Shown here piece by piece: positions 52,313-61,630 of a DNA stretch of 64,000 nt. The position numbers and the translations under genes were made by a program. Source of the stretch: Cavia porcellus (lineage: Eukaryota; Chordata; Mammalia; Rodentia; Caviidae); NCBI RefSeq assembly GCF_034190915.1, contig NW_026947514.1, positions 8,344,201 to 8,408,200 of the forward strand, given 5' to 3'. The first letter of the stretch is position 1; the number at the start of each line of letters is the position of its first letter. Under the pieces are notes generated by a model. The model was given only the letters and a program-made list of their open reading frames with translations, was not told where the DNA came from and made no database searches.

Positions 52313-53089
52313 ACCCTAAATTGTAAGCTGAAGTAATTTATTTTAATGATGGCCCTGTTTAACCATCTCACAAAATTTTTAGCAGTAGGTGCCCAGGAAG
52401 CAGTGTGTGCTGGCGGCAGCACACCCCGCCACGGACCTCACCGAGCTGAACTCAGAGCGCTCTGGCATCACGTTGGACAGGTCCTACCTCACCCCACATC
52501 ATTTGTAGGGCAGGTAGGACTGTGTCCTTTGCAAGTAGCCACCAGGACTGTGAGCCACCAAGTGCCTGTCAGCTGGCTGGTTTGGGAACAGGTGCGAGTC
52601 TTGGGAGCCCCACATGGGCTCAGCAGCAAGGGAGGCTTCTCTAAGCCTCTTGCTCCCAAGGTAGAGCCCTGTGGATAAACACCATCCTGTTTGTAGGTGA
52701 GAGCCCTACAGAAGGCTTATGATAAAAATCAGAACATTTTTACATCGAAATGGAATCACTGAATTGGAGAGGCACAGCCTGGAGCTCTTTCCTTCAAGTT
52801 CCCCGTGTGCTGGGCACCTTTCACAGCCACACTCCCTTCTCCAGCATGTCATTTTTCTTGCCTCCAGGGAGACTTCCTGGTGCATGCCACATCAGAGAGA
52901 TGGCCCAGGTCTCCAGAGGACCTCTGGGGTGATCTAATGCCCCGAAATTCTGCCGAGGGCTGGAGTTCGAGTCAGCAGGTGTCACAGCCTACAAGGCTGG
53001 GCAACTCCAGAGCAAAGAGTTTGCCTCACCATGATGGAAAGCAAAATGTGCCAGCAAATAAGGAAACCGTCATGAGGAACTTAGAAACT
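52313..53089. other. Unique sequence, no gene seen
   Basis: No gene or repeat recognised. Confidence 0.4.
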
Positions 53090-53285
53090 CGGTTACTTAT
53101 TCAGTAAACACTTGTGTAGCACCTCTGACAATGCGTACACTGTTCTTCGTACTTTTGGTGTGTGAATGCATTCATATCTCATCAAACACATGCTACTAAA
53201 TTAATACAAGATCTCAGAAAGGTGACAGTGAGAATTTGAACCCAGGATCTCTGGCTCCAGACTACAATACTGTATAAAGAGCATC
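53090..53285. repeat. MIR3-like ancient repeat
   Basis: 'cttattcagtaaacacttgtgtagcacc…cattcatatctcatcaaacac…gaatttgaacccaggatctctggctccagactac' follows the order of the old MIR-type repeat ending '…gaacccaggtctgtctgactccaaagcc'. Confidence 0.65.
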
Positions 53286-53389
53286 AGAGATTTACAGAGG
53301 TTCCCTGGGGGTAGTGGAGGTGGGAGACAGGAAGGTATGATGAGAATTCATGTGGAGTCATGAGGGGTGGTCAGATTTTACATACAGAT

Positions 53390-53735
53390 ACATGGAGACC
53401 CAGGCACACACACCCACACCCATGCACACATATGCATGCACAGCCATGTAACACAGACAGATGCATAATCCACACATGCAAGCACATGCTTACACAGATA
53501 TTCATAATTGTTCACAGCATGCACACATGAATGCACAGATGCACAAGAAATATGGCATGCATCTACTGCATATTACCCCACTCGTGAACATGCATGTGCA
53601 CAAAAACATATGTATACACAGTGCACATTCATGCACATGTGACCACTCCCATGAAAACTTCCAAAGGTGTGTAGATGTGTGCATGAGCATGCATGGGCAC
53701 ATGCAATCATGTGCACACATACGTATCTTCACGTG
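53390..53735. repeat. CA-rich cryptic repeat tract
   Basis: Degenerate CACACA/CATGCA units. Open frames rich in His and Cys arise from it and are not coding. Confidence 0.88.
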
Positions 53736-54579
53736 GTCATGTCCTAATCAGACCTGGGTTTCAGGCTGCTCACTCCAGTGGGGCAGGGAGAGATGGGAAG
53801 CTGCTTCCCTGTGAACCTCACCTGAAAAATAAAGCCTGATTTTTCCCTTGATGAATGAGCGGGTTCTTCCTGAACAGCAAAGCTAACTATATGTGAGCCA
53901 CCTTGTTTTCCAAAGGCCCACCCTAGTTAGGCTTGAAGTAGGAATGTTTCTGGCCTAGGCCTCAACTCTGACCACCTATGGTGGTAGGGAGGGTGTGTGT
54001 TTGGGATCAAGAAGCTGGAGTGCAGGCATGGTGATCAAGCCTGATCCCATGTTGCTGAGCTGGTATTTCTACCCCGTCTGCATCCTTGAGGTCATTTCAG
54101 TGTCTTGAGATCCTGAGCCAAGAGCCAAGTCAGGGAGCTCTTTCCCCAGGGCACTGTGTCTGCTGACTCTTTGACCAGCTGCCTCCAAGTAGGGGCCAGG
54201 CTAGCAAACCAAAGTCCTTTAGCTACAGTGGCCTTGGTCCTGTGGGAAGGTTGATGTGCACTGTCCACCCCTTGATAAATGGTAATGCCCTCTCCTGCCT
54301 CTCCCTACCCACCCCTGAGTGACATCCCCTCCCTAGCACCAGCACAGCAGCCCCAGGAGATGCTTGCTGACTCTGGCCCACAGGCTTGGGAATCTGGCTC
54401 CAATCCCTGGTCCCACTGCTGCCTGTCCAAAATGTAGAAAACATTACTGATGCAGGCATAGCACGGAGCCCAGCATCAGGAAAGAGGATGAGCTCAGAGA
54501 GCGCTGAGGAATGAGAGGTGCTGAGGGGTGGAGTGGTTGTACAGTGGAACAGTGACAGTAGCTTTGTTCAGCTTTATTG
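53736..54579. other. Unique sequence, no gene seen
   Basis: No gene or repeat recognised. Confidence 0.4.
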
Positions 54580-54722
54580 CTTGTTTGTTTTTTGAGACGT
54601 GGTCTCATTGTATAGTTCAGGCTGGCCACGAGCTCACTGTGCAACCAGGTTCATTGTGAACTTGTGGTGGTCCTTCTGCTTCAGCCTCCCAGGTGCTAGG
54701 GTTACAGGTATGGTTTGTTCAA
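54580..54722 (-). repeat. B1-like SINE, antisense, with internal duplication
   Basis: 'tttttgagacgtggtctcattgtatagttcaggctggccacgagctcactgtgcaaccaggttc', 'ccttctgcttcagcctcccaggtgctagggttacaggtatgg'. Confidence 0.88.
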
Positions 54723-54863
54723 CATCTAGGAAACAATGGCAACTGCCATTGCACAGAGCCACTGCAGGAGACGGAGCCAAAGAGGTGACCATGTAGCCTC
54801 AGGTCCCAAGTGCTGGGACTACAACAAAGGCTGAACAGAGCCAAGCTCCTATTTAGAAATGCG

Positions 54864-55058
54864 TTGGAGCCAGAAAGAATTGAACCTGAATCTCAGTTTT
54901 GCCTCTTGTTTCTTGGCCCCTTTGGCAAAATCCCACAGCCTCTTTGAGCTTTGCCTCCTCTTCCATGAAATGGAGATAATTCTCTCTGCCTTTGAGTGAT
55001 TGTGAGGCTTGCAGGCAGGAAAAGGCAGGGCGCAGAGTAGATGCTCAGAAAATAGCAG
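54864..55058 (+). repeat. MIR element, sense, nearly full length
   Basis: 'tggagccagaaagaattgaacctgaatctcagttttgcc', 'cctttggcaaaatcc', 'gagctttgcctcctcttccatgaaatggagataat', 'gagtgattgtgaggcttg', 'gcgcagagtagatgctcagaaaat' are collinear with MIR. Confidence 0.88.
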
Positions 55059-55204
55059 TTGCTGGACGAGTTGTGGTTTGCAGATTCTTCCTCTGGGAGA
55101 CAGGAAATCTTTCTAGCCAGGCCTCAGGAAAACTCCAGACAGCCTGCAGGGGAGAAAAGCTCTCAGAGGCTTCTCCCCTGCACTGGGGGCTTCGCTCACC
55201 TTTC
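55059..55204. other. Unique sequence
   Basis: Nothing recognised. Confidence 0.4.
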
Positions 55205-55720
55205 TGAAAATTAAATTAAAATTAAACAGTAGTGCCATTGTGGCTTGTACATCTCTGGGCCTGCCAGTGCACGATCTTTAATATCCACTGCTGACAGGAT
55301 GGAATTAGCTGAATTTTTGTTGTTGTTGTTTGGGGTTTTATTTCTTGCTCCGACTTTCATTCTTCCCCAAAGGGGTGTAAGTGGGTGTTTAATCCATCCT
55401 GGGAGCACTCGGCCACTCTGAAGCAGGCCAGGCGGGTGGCCATGGCCCTCACTGACCGAGGAAAGCAGTGGTGACGTGGATCGGGGGCCTTTCGTTTCTC
55501 TTCCCCACTGTCCGAGTTGTCCAACACGGCTGCGCGGCCGGAGAATCAGGGTGGAATTATCACTAAGCCTCCTGATCATTATCCTCATTAGAGGTAACCG
55601 GAGCCCGGCGGGCCAGAGCGCAGTCCTAAACCTCACTAAGACGGGACGCGCTCAGGAAGAATACGCTGTGTGTAATTTAATAATCCTGGAAACAAGTCTG
55701 CATTCTTTTTTGTCTTTGGC
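55205..55720. promoter_or_regulatory. Candidate conserved non-coding element
   Basis: About 500 bases without repeats apart from a short GTT run. Strong patches: 55230-55320 ('cgatctttaatatccactgctgacagg', 'ggaattagctgaattttt') and 55540-55710 ('gtggaattatcactaagcctcctgatcattatcctcattagagg', 'gtgtgtaatttaataatcctgg'). TAAT cores occur at least five times, alongside retained CpGs. The minus-strand frame 55211-55636 has no domain. Confidence 0.4.
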
Positions 55721-56283
55721 CCAAAGGAGAGGTAATTCCTGACACAGCCAGAGCAGTGGAACCGTGCCCACTGGGGAGGAAGGCCGGGCCAAGCACTGGA
55801 CAAGAAGGGCTGGCGTGGCTGTCCTGCTCTGCCTTGCTTCCTGGATTTGGTCACCTTGGTGTCCTCCAGACAGGCTCTCTTGGGTCCTCAGAACCTTCTG
55901 GAACCTTTGTGTGTATTGGAGGAAGGGGTCCCTTTCAAGGCATCCTGGTTAGGGGCCCCAGCAAGCCCTTGCAGGGTGATTGCCTGCCCCCACCTGCTTC
56001 TGTCCCCACCCACCAAGGCCTCACTCAGCTCTCTGGGCTCGAACTTCTGTCCCGCCTGACTTCCTGTCATGGTGTCATGGGTCCCATGGGTAGGTACACT
56101 GCAGACCTCATCAGCCTCTTCCCAGGCCTGTCCTGGCCAGGTTACCTGCCAGCCTCATGCCCTGGACTCACCGACACCCAGCTGTCCCAGCCTGGGGACA
56201 ATTTGGGTCCTACACACACAGAGCACAAGGCACAAGGCCCCCTCATGCCCTCACCTCTTCAGAGTGCACCCCCCCCAGCCCTG
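55721..56283. other. Unique sequence, no gene seen
   Basis: Contains a 196-codon plus-strand frame (55756-56346) that ends in the GA repeat. Overlapping frames exist in all phases and no domain is recognised, so I do not call it a gene. Confidence 0.45.
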
Positions 56284-56325
56284 AGAGAGAGAGGGAGAGG
56301 GAGAGAGAGACAGAGAGATCACTTC
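56284..56325. repeat. (GA)n-rich microsatellite
   Basis: GAGAGAGAGAGGGAGAGG-type run preceded by a C run (56269-56275). Confidence 0.9.
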
Positions 56326-56434
56326 AGAGAGAAAGCAGAGGTTTGAGGATGTGAACAGACTTGACTCAGGTAGGAACCCAGCCTTGTGTGCAGAGCCCAG
56401 CTGTGTCTTCCAAGGCTGTGCTGATGAGCTGCCC

Positions 56435-56720
56435 TCAGCCCACCTCATGCATGTGTGGAAGCCTCACCCCCAGATCTCAAGTGTGACTGTGTTTCCAAGA
56501 GGATATTTCCGGGGTAATTCAGATAAGGGAGGTCATGTGGGTGTGTCCTAGCCCCCCGGGACACTGTCCTCCTAGGGAAGAGACACAGCCTTCCAGGTCC
56601 ATCTGCCACAGCACATTCGGCCATGGATCCATCAGAGGATTAATCCAAACACCTCCCTAAGGCCCCACCTCCAAGCACACGCATCTTAGGGGTACAGTCT
56701 AGATCTAGACTGTGATGGTG
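56435..56720. mobile_element. Two MaLR LTR fragments, opposite orientations
   Basis: 56450-56600 in sense resembles MLT1 ('cacccccagatctcaagtgtgactgtgtttcc…gtaattcagataagggaggtcatg'). 56625-56720 resembles an antisense MaLR start ('ggattaatccaaac…aaggccccacctccaagcac…cttaggggt'). Confidence 0.58.
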
Positions 56721-57637
56721 AGTGAGAGCCCACTAAATGGGGCATGGGGTCATGCACCTGGGTGGCCTTCAGCATCCCCTTGTCCATTGGGGTCCTGAAC
56801 CCCAGGGGGCTGGGTCAGGGCCCCAGCACCTCTGCTCTCTTCAGGTCTTCTGGTGCAGTGACAAAGGCCCTGCACTGGCTCTCTTCCTCGCTTCTGTGTC
56901 CTAGAGCCACTATGGGTGGCAGGGTGGGTTCTGGACTGAGGCCATGGCATAGATCAGAGGGGAGGGGACAGGAGAGGAGCTATGCAGAGCTTCCCAGGCC
57001 ACTGACCAGCCAGGCCATGCTCCCTGCACTCCCTCCAGCCCCTGGCTGCCCTGCTGGATACTGAGGAGCACCTGTCCCTTCTAAGAGCAGACCCCGCAGG
57101 AAAGCAGCTGGGGACCTCCTCTGGCTGTGGCTTGAGATCAGCCCAGGGGCCTCTGAGGTCAATGGAGACTTCAAAGGTCAAGGACAGTCCTGTGGCCCTT
57201 GGGCCAAGAAGCTTTGGGGGCCTCTCCTTGGAGACTCTGAGCTTCCAGGTCCTGTCTTACTCTGACTGGGGAGGTCTGGGGCAGGGCTTGTGGGCAGTAG
57301 GCTTCCTGCTCAGGGAGGGGACACAGCCAGGAAGAGGGACAGCACGGTGCTGCGAGGGAGCAGGATTCCTAGTCCAGCCCCACAGAAGGGCACAGCCCTG
57401 GGCCAGGGTTCAACTTCTCGGGCCTAGGTCACCTGTCCCCCGGGGGAGGGGGGGAGCAGGGACACAGAGGTGGGGGGAAATGGGACGAGCTCCTGGGACA
57501 GAGCCTCAGGGATCCCAGGCTGTGCTCCCCTCTGCCTCTGCTCTTTCACCCCTTCGGCCCCATCCCTTCTCCCTGCAGGGAATCCGCCACCCCAGCATCC
57601 TCGGTGCCCAGTGTCTGACCCCTCCTCTCAGAGTAAA
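56721..57637. other. GC-rich unique sequence, no gene seen
   Basis: A 212-codon plus frame (57132-57770) is the longest in this part but runs into a TCC tract and an antisense B1, and shows no domain. Not supported as a gene. Confidence 0.5.
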
Positions 57638-57815
57638 TTCCTCCTCCTCCTCCTCCTCCTTTTCTCCTTCTTTTGATACAGGGTCTCACCATGTAGTTCA
57701 CCCTGGCCTTGAACTCACTGTGTCATCAGGCAGGCCTCAAACTTGTGATCTTCCTGCCTCAGCCTCTTGAGAGCTGGGATTGCAGGTGTGCACCACCCCA
57801 CCCGCCTTTCAGAGT
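57638..57815 (-). repeat. (TCC)n tract and antisense B1-like SINE
   Basis: TCC units lie at 57640-57662. Then 'ttttgatacagggtctcaccatgtagttcaccctggccttgaactcac', 'cttcctgcctcagcctcttgagagctgggattgcaggtgtgcaccacc'. This is the last B1 of the window. Confidence 0.9.
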
Positions 57816-58082
57816 CAATTCTAAGCCCTTAACTGGGCTTCGCCTTGTCCTGCTGTTGGCCTCAAGTTCCGAAGCTAGTGGAGCCACACGGCCTGTCTTC
57901 ATTGTCTCCTAGCCCTGACCTTGAGCCTAGAGATGTGGGTGGCCATGCCTGTCTCCCGGGAGTGCCCTGCAGGAAAGGGCCTGGCCGGTGTCTGCCTTCG
58001 GGGTGCTCAGTAGTCGCTGGCTGCTCTTCCGCACCTTGCAGAGCACCCAGGCTGCTAGGGCAACTGAGGAAGTGAGGCTTTG

Positions 58083-58155
58083 GTGGGGGTGCTAGGACTT
58101 GAACCCAGAACCCTTTGTGCACAAGGTAAGTGCTGTTCCCCTGAGCGCATAGTTC
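58083..58155 (-). repeat. ID-like SINE relic, antisense
   Basis: 'gggggtgctaggacttgaacccagaaccctttgtgcacaaggtaagtgctgttcccctgagcgcatag'. The 'aaggtaagt' inside it looks like a splice donor but belongs to the SINE body. 57816-58082 before it is unique. Confidence 0.7.
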
Positions 58156-58249
58156 AGGGGAGCTCCAAACAGAAGTTCTCGTGTGCCTCAGGCAGCAAAG
58201 GTCTAAAGTACTTTGTCCTCTGCTGGGCTAAGCCCTGAAGCACCGTTTT

Positions 58250-58425
58250 TGATCCTCAAATATCGGCAGGGCAGCTAACCCAGGGATTATTTAGTCCCAC
58301 AACACAGGCTCAGGGAGGTTGAGTCACTAGTGCAAAGTCACACAGCCAAATCCACAGAGCAAAGTGTGGCCACGGTCTCCCTGGACCCAGGACCCTTCCC
58401 CTCTACTCTCTGCCTCACATTCTTC
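58250..58425 (-). repeat. MIR element, antisense
   Basis: 'aacacaggctcagggaggttgagtcactagtgcaaagtcacacagccaaatcc…gacccaggacccttcccctctactctctgcctc' is collinear with antisense MIR/MIR3. Confidence 0.82.
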
Positions 58426-58689
58426 ATCCTGAAAATGACACAGCGGATAAAAGTACAGGCTTGACATTTAAAGCCTGAGGCCAAATATGGTGCCTAAACC
58501 GGAAAGATGTTCTCTTCCCAGCTTGGAAGTGAGCCGGTCTCTTCTGGGAGTAAAGCAAGACACGTGGAAAGAATGGTCCGCTGGTCACGTGAGGAGGTTC
58601 CGGCAAGAAATGGCCACGCAACGTGTCTGTCAACAGATTTTTAGGGTCGACCTCACACAGCAGCCTCCAGGCCCAGCAGAGGGGTTTCA
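58426..58689. other. Unique sequence
   Basis: Nothing recognised; several CpGs at 58550-58640. Confidence 0.4.
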
Positions 58690-59115
58690 GAGTTGGGAGA
58701 GCGTGTGGGGTGTGATGTGTGTGTCAGGGGGTGTGCGTTATGTGCATATGTGAGTGGTATGGTGTGTGAGAGGCAAATGTGTGTTGTACGTGTGTGTGTG
58801 GTGTGTGCATGCGGGGCAGCACGTGTGAAATGGTTTTCTGTGTGTACATACTTCAAGTGGTGTGTGATCTGCGTGTGTGTGATCAGTGTGTATGAAGTGT
58901 GTCATGCGTGATGTATGTGTGTGATCAGTGTGTCCCTTGTGTGATGCACATGCGTGTGATTGATGTGAGATGTGTGTGACACACGCCTGTGGGATGGAGA
59001 TGTGTGTCCCGTGCACGGGTATGTGGTGTGGTATGTGTGTGACATGTGTGACGTGTGTGCGTGTGTGCGTGTGGCGGGGTGGCGAGTGTGTGCACGCCCA
59101 CACCCACGTGTGTGT
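58690..59115. repeat. TG-rich cryptic repeat tract, 0.4 kb
   Basis: Degenerate TGTGTG with recurring 'gtgtgatcagtgtgt', 'gtgtgac' and 'gtgtgcgtgtg' units. Open frames in it (Cys/Val or His/Thr rich) are not coding. Confidence 0.92.
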
Positions 59116-59159
59116 CTCCGTGCCTGCCGCTCAGTGTTTTCCTACTGACGGTGACAGGG

Positions 59160-59560
59160 TCAGGGAGGAATTTTCTGTGACTAATTAGGTTTTAACTTGC
59201 CAGAGAGAAAGTGGACGTTGGCAGCCTATTGTATGCGAGTGAAACAAAGTTTGAACTGGAGTGAACTTAATTTCCTTTGCACTGAAAGGAAAGAAAGATT
59301 AATGAAATATCCCCAAATCCATCCTGTTAGTTTTTATTAAATCAGCAAATGAAATTTAACCTCCAATTCTGTTAGAGCGTCCTTTCCTGTAGATTGGGTT
59401 TCAGTAAACCTAAGTGAAACAGACACACTCCTTAGAACAACATTTCGATATGAAAATTGCATTATTGCCGTCAACATCAGGTTACCAGGGAACACGCCAC
59501 TTGGAAAACAATTAATTCCACAAGGAGCACGGTGACACCTCCATCACCTCAAATCTGCAC
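59160..59560. promoter_or_regulatory. Candidate conserved non-coding element
   Basis: About 400 bases, AT-rich, free of SINEs and microsatellites, between a TG tract and GC-rich DNA: 'gtgactaattaggttttaac', 'gaacttaatttcctttgc', 'gaaagattaatgaaatatcc', 'gtttttattaaatcagc', 'aaaattgcattattgccgtc', 'gaaaacaattaattcc'. Repeated TAAT/ATTA cores are the clearest in the window. No open frame of note. Confidence 0.45.
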
Positions 59561-60050
59561 GAGCCACGACATCCTGGCGCTGCTGTTTCTGTGAGACCAC
59601 CTCTTGCTGCGTTGGTACCCTGAAACCATCAGTGGATTCTGTCACCGCAGTGCCAATTCTGTTGTCTTCAAAGAGAGAGGCTGAAAAGGGGAACACAGAG
59701 GCCGTCCGTGCCTGTGCACGTGGCCGTACCAGGAGCTGGCACTGTCCCGCAGGCCGCCTTAGCGTATACTCATTAAAAGGAGAGCAAACCGAGCCCTAGG
59801 AGGGTGCGGTGTGTGCTAAGGTCAAAGCCGCGCTCCTCAAGCCCGTCCTGCTGATTTGCCGTTGTTCTAGCCTGAAATCTGTGTCTTCCTGGATTCATCC
59901 ATTGAATGTTCCGGCAAGCTGAGTGCCATGTTCAGGTGCCGGACGGTCTTGGAAACCCCAAGTGTGTGGGACACATGCTGGTGACAGTTACGCCAGAGGC
60001 GCCATGCTGTGCCCGACTGCTGACCCTCATTTTCTATGCTCTAACCCCAG
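59561..60050. other. Unique sequence
   Basis: Nothing recognised apart from a pyrimidine-containing run into CAG at 60050 (see next). Confidence 0.4.
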
Positions 60051-60227
60051 CTAGGACAGAGGTGCCAGTGCCCTTTGTGGGCATCCGCAGGAGGGGCCTA
60101 CTGGGCTCAGGGTGGCGGAATGAGCAGTGGCTCGGGGCTCAGCGCCTGGCCCGGCCTCTGAACCCCAAGCCCATCTCTCCCTGGTCGGGGACCACAGCCA
60201 GGCTGCGGGATGCATGCAGGCCAGGAG
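60051..60227 (+). other. Exon-like interval, unproven
   Basis: A branch-like 'gctctaac' and 'attttctatgctctaaccccag' end at 60050. Downstream, 'caggag' is followed by a full-match donor 'gtaagt' at 60228-60233. The enclosed 177 bases are a multiple of three and open in the frame that runs 59906-60271 (RTEVPVPFVG…LNPKPISPW). No domain is recognised and the polypyrimidine tract is weak, so it could be chance. An untranslated or lncRNA exon is equally possible. Confidence 0.2.
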
Positions 60228-60233
60228 GTAAGT

Positions 60234-60999
60234 GGGTCACTTGTGTCCACCTAAAGATGGTTTTCAAGTGAGTTGTCTAGAAAAGCTGGCTTTCCTTTTG
60301 GCTTCTGTGCTGTTACTGGGTTGAAGGAAAAAAGGACAAACGTGTCCACAGGAAGAGGTGGCTTAGAAATCATCTGGGGACTGAAACCCATAGAGGTATC
60401 AGCTTGAGGGGGAGTGGGTGTCCCTTTGCCTGGCAAGGGAAACCTACAGGACTCAAATCACAGTTCCAAGAAAGTCCCCTCGACCGGCACTGCCCCTGGA
60501 GGGAGATGCAAGCCCCTGTGGACTTCTGGGTGGCGACTCTGTCCCTTAACAAGTGTCACCCACACAAGTTCCTGACCCCAGGGAAGCCTGTGACTCATTC
60601 AGGGGCCCAAACAAGAGGATTCCTCCCACTGCCTTCCATACGGAATGGAGCTGACCAGCTGAGTGTGAACGCTGCCCCGCCTCCACCTACCTGCACTCAG
60701 CCGGGACTTGGAGACAAGGGCCCGTCCCTTTCACCAGGGTGTTGCCAGTTGCACCAGGGGGAGAACACACTCAGCACGACCCAGGCACCCCACCAAAGTC
60801 CAGTGAGGAAGGCTCGGGTTCTCCTTTGAAGCGTGAAAACCCTGCAGGACTCCTGGCTTCCAACCCTGAGCATTATTAGTACCTTGTTCAGTGGCTTCCG
60901 GGGGACCCTTCTCCGCAGGGCGGGGTGACATCTACCAGTGCACAAAGGCATGGCGGACCCCGCGGACTTCCAAGCACCCACATTTTGGGCTCCATCGAA
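60234..60999. other. Unique sequence, SINE-free
   Basis: No gene or repeat recognised. A 141-codon plus frame (60404-60829) has no domain. Confidence 0.4.
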
Positions 61000-61520
61000 A
61001 CTCTATTAGCTGCATAAAGTATTCGAAGCGATAGCCAAGAGGGAGGCCCCTCTGCCAAGGTTCCCCAGCCCGTTCTCTGGAATTGATTACCCAGAGCCTT
61101 TCAGAAAGGCAGAAAGAAAGCGATGCCAGGGCCGATGAACAAGACGGCCCGGCTCATATTTCCCATCCAGCGTGCCCCCCACCCCCCACCCCGGAACAAA
61201 GTCTTCTCCAGCTTTTAGTAAACTTAACTTGACAATCGTCAAAGGGAATCAAACATGGAAGAAACGAAGCCTCTAAAAGACGTCAGAAGCAGTCAGAACG
61301 GTAGAAATCCACGAAGCGTCCACCCACCCGCCTCCCCCAAATTAGGGTTTAAATCTTTTCGGAACAGGCTCCAGGGGCTGGATTATTTCACTCGCTGGCA
61401 AACCCGGATTTAGGAAGGGCACTTGTGTTTACTTTGGGTTTTACCTCTTCCCTCTTTAGTGTAATCCTCCCGGCCTTAATCTGAGGGTTGTTGGGAAGAC
61501 TCCAATTAGCAGCAAGCTCC
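61000..61520. promoter_or_regulatory. Candidate conserved non-coding element
   Basis: Repeat-free island. Patches: 61005-61040 ('ctattagctgcataaagtattcg'), 61080-61175, 61215-61320 ('cttttagtaaacttaacttgacaatcgtc', 'gggaatcaaacatgg'), 61340-61500 ('aaattagggtttaaatc', 'ggctggattatttcactc', 'ggccttaatctgaggg', 'ctccaattagc'). It keeps CpGs and TAAT/GGATTA words (OTX/PITX-type). Inferred. Confidence 0.4.
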
Positions 61521-61560
61521 CCGCCCCAAGCCCCTGGAAGGGAGATAATTAGCCAGGGTA

Positions 61561-61630
61561 CTGCTCCGTCTCTGCAGGTGGAGGGGTGTGAGCTGCTCTC
61601 TCTGCAGGTGGAGGGATGTGAGCTGCTCGG
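61561..61630. repeat. 30-bp tandem duplication
   Basis: 'tctgcaggtggaggggtgtg' at 61571 recurs at 61601 with one change, with 'agctgctc' between and after. Period 30, just over two copies. High identity implies a recent event. Confidence 0.85.

Noticed and set aside
53461..53814. His/Cys-rich open frames resembling metal-binding proteins
   Set aside because: They translate a degenerate CA/TG repeat. The same applies at 42127-42432 and 58653-59107.
57132..57770. 212-codon plus-strand open frame
   Set aside because: It continues into a TCC microsatellite and an antisense B1. It is low-complexity towards the end, has no domain, and similar long frames exist on both strands of GC-rich DNA here.
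58105..58130. Splice-donor-like 'aaggtaagt'
   Set aside because: It lies inside an antisense ID relic and is explained by the SINE sequence.
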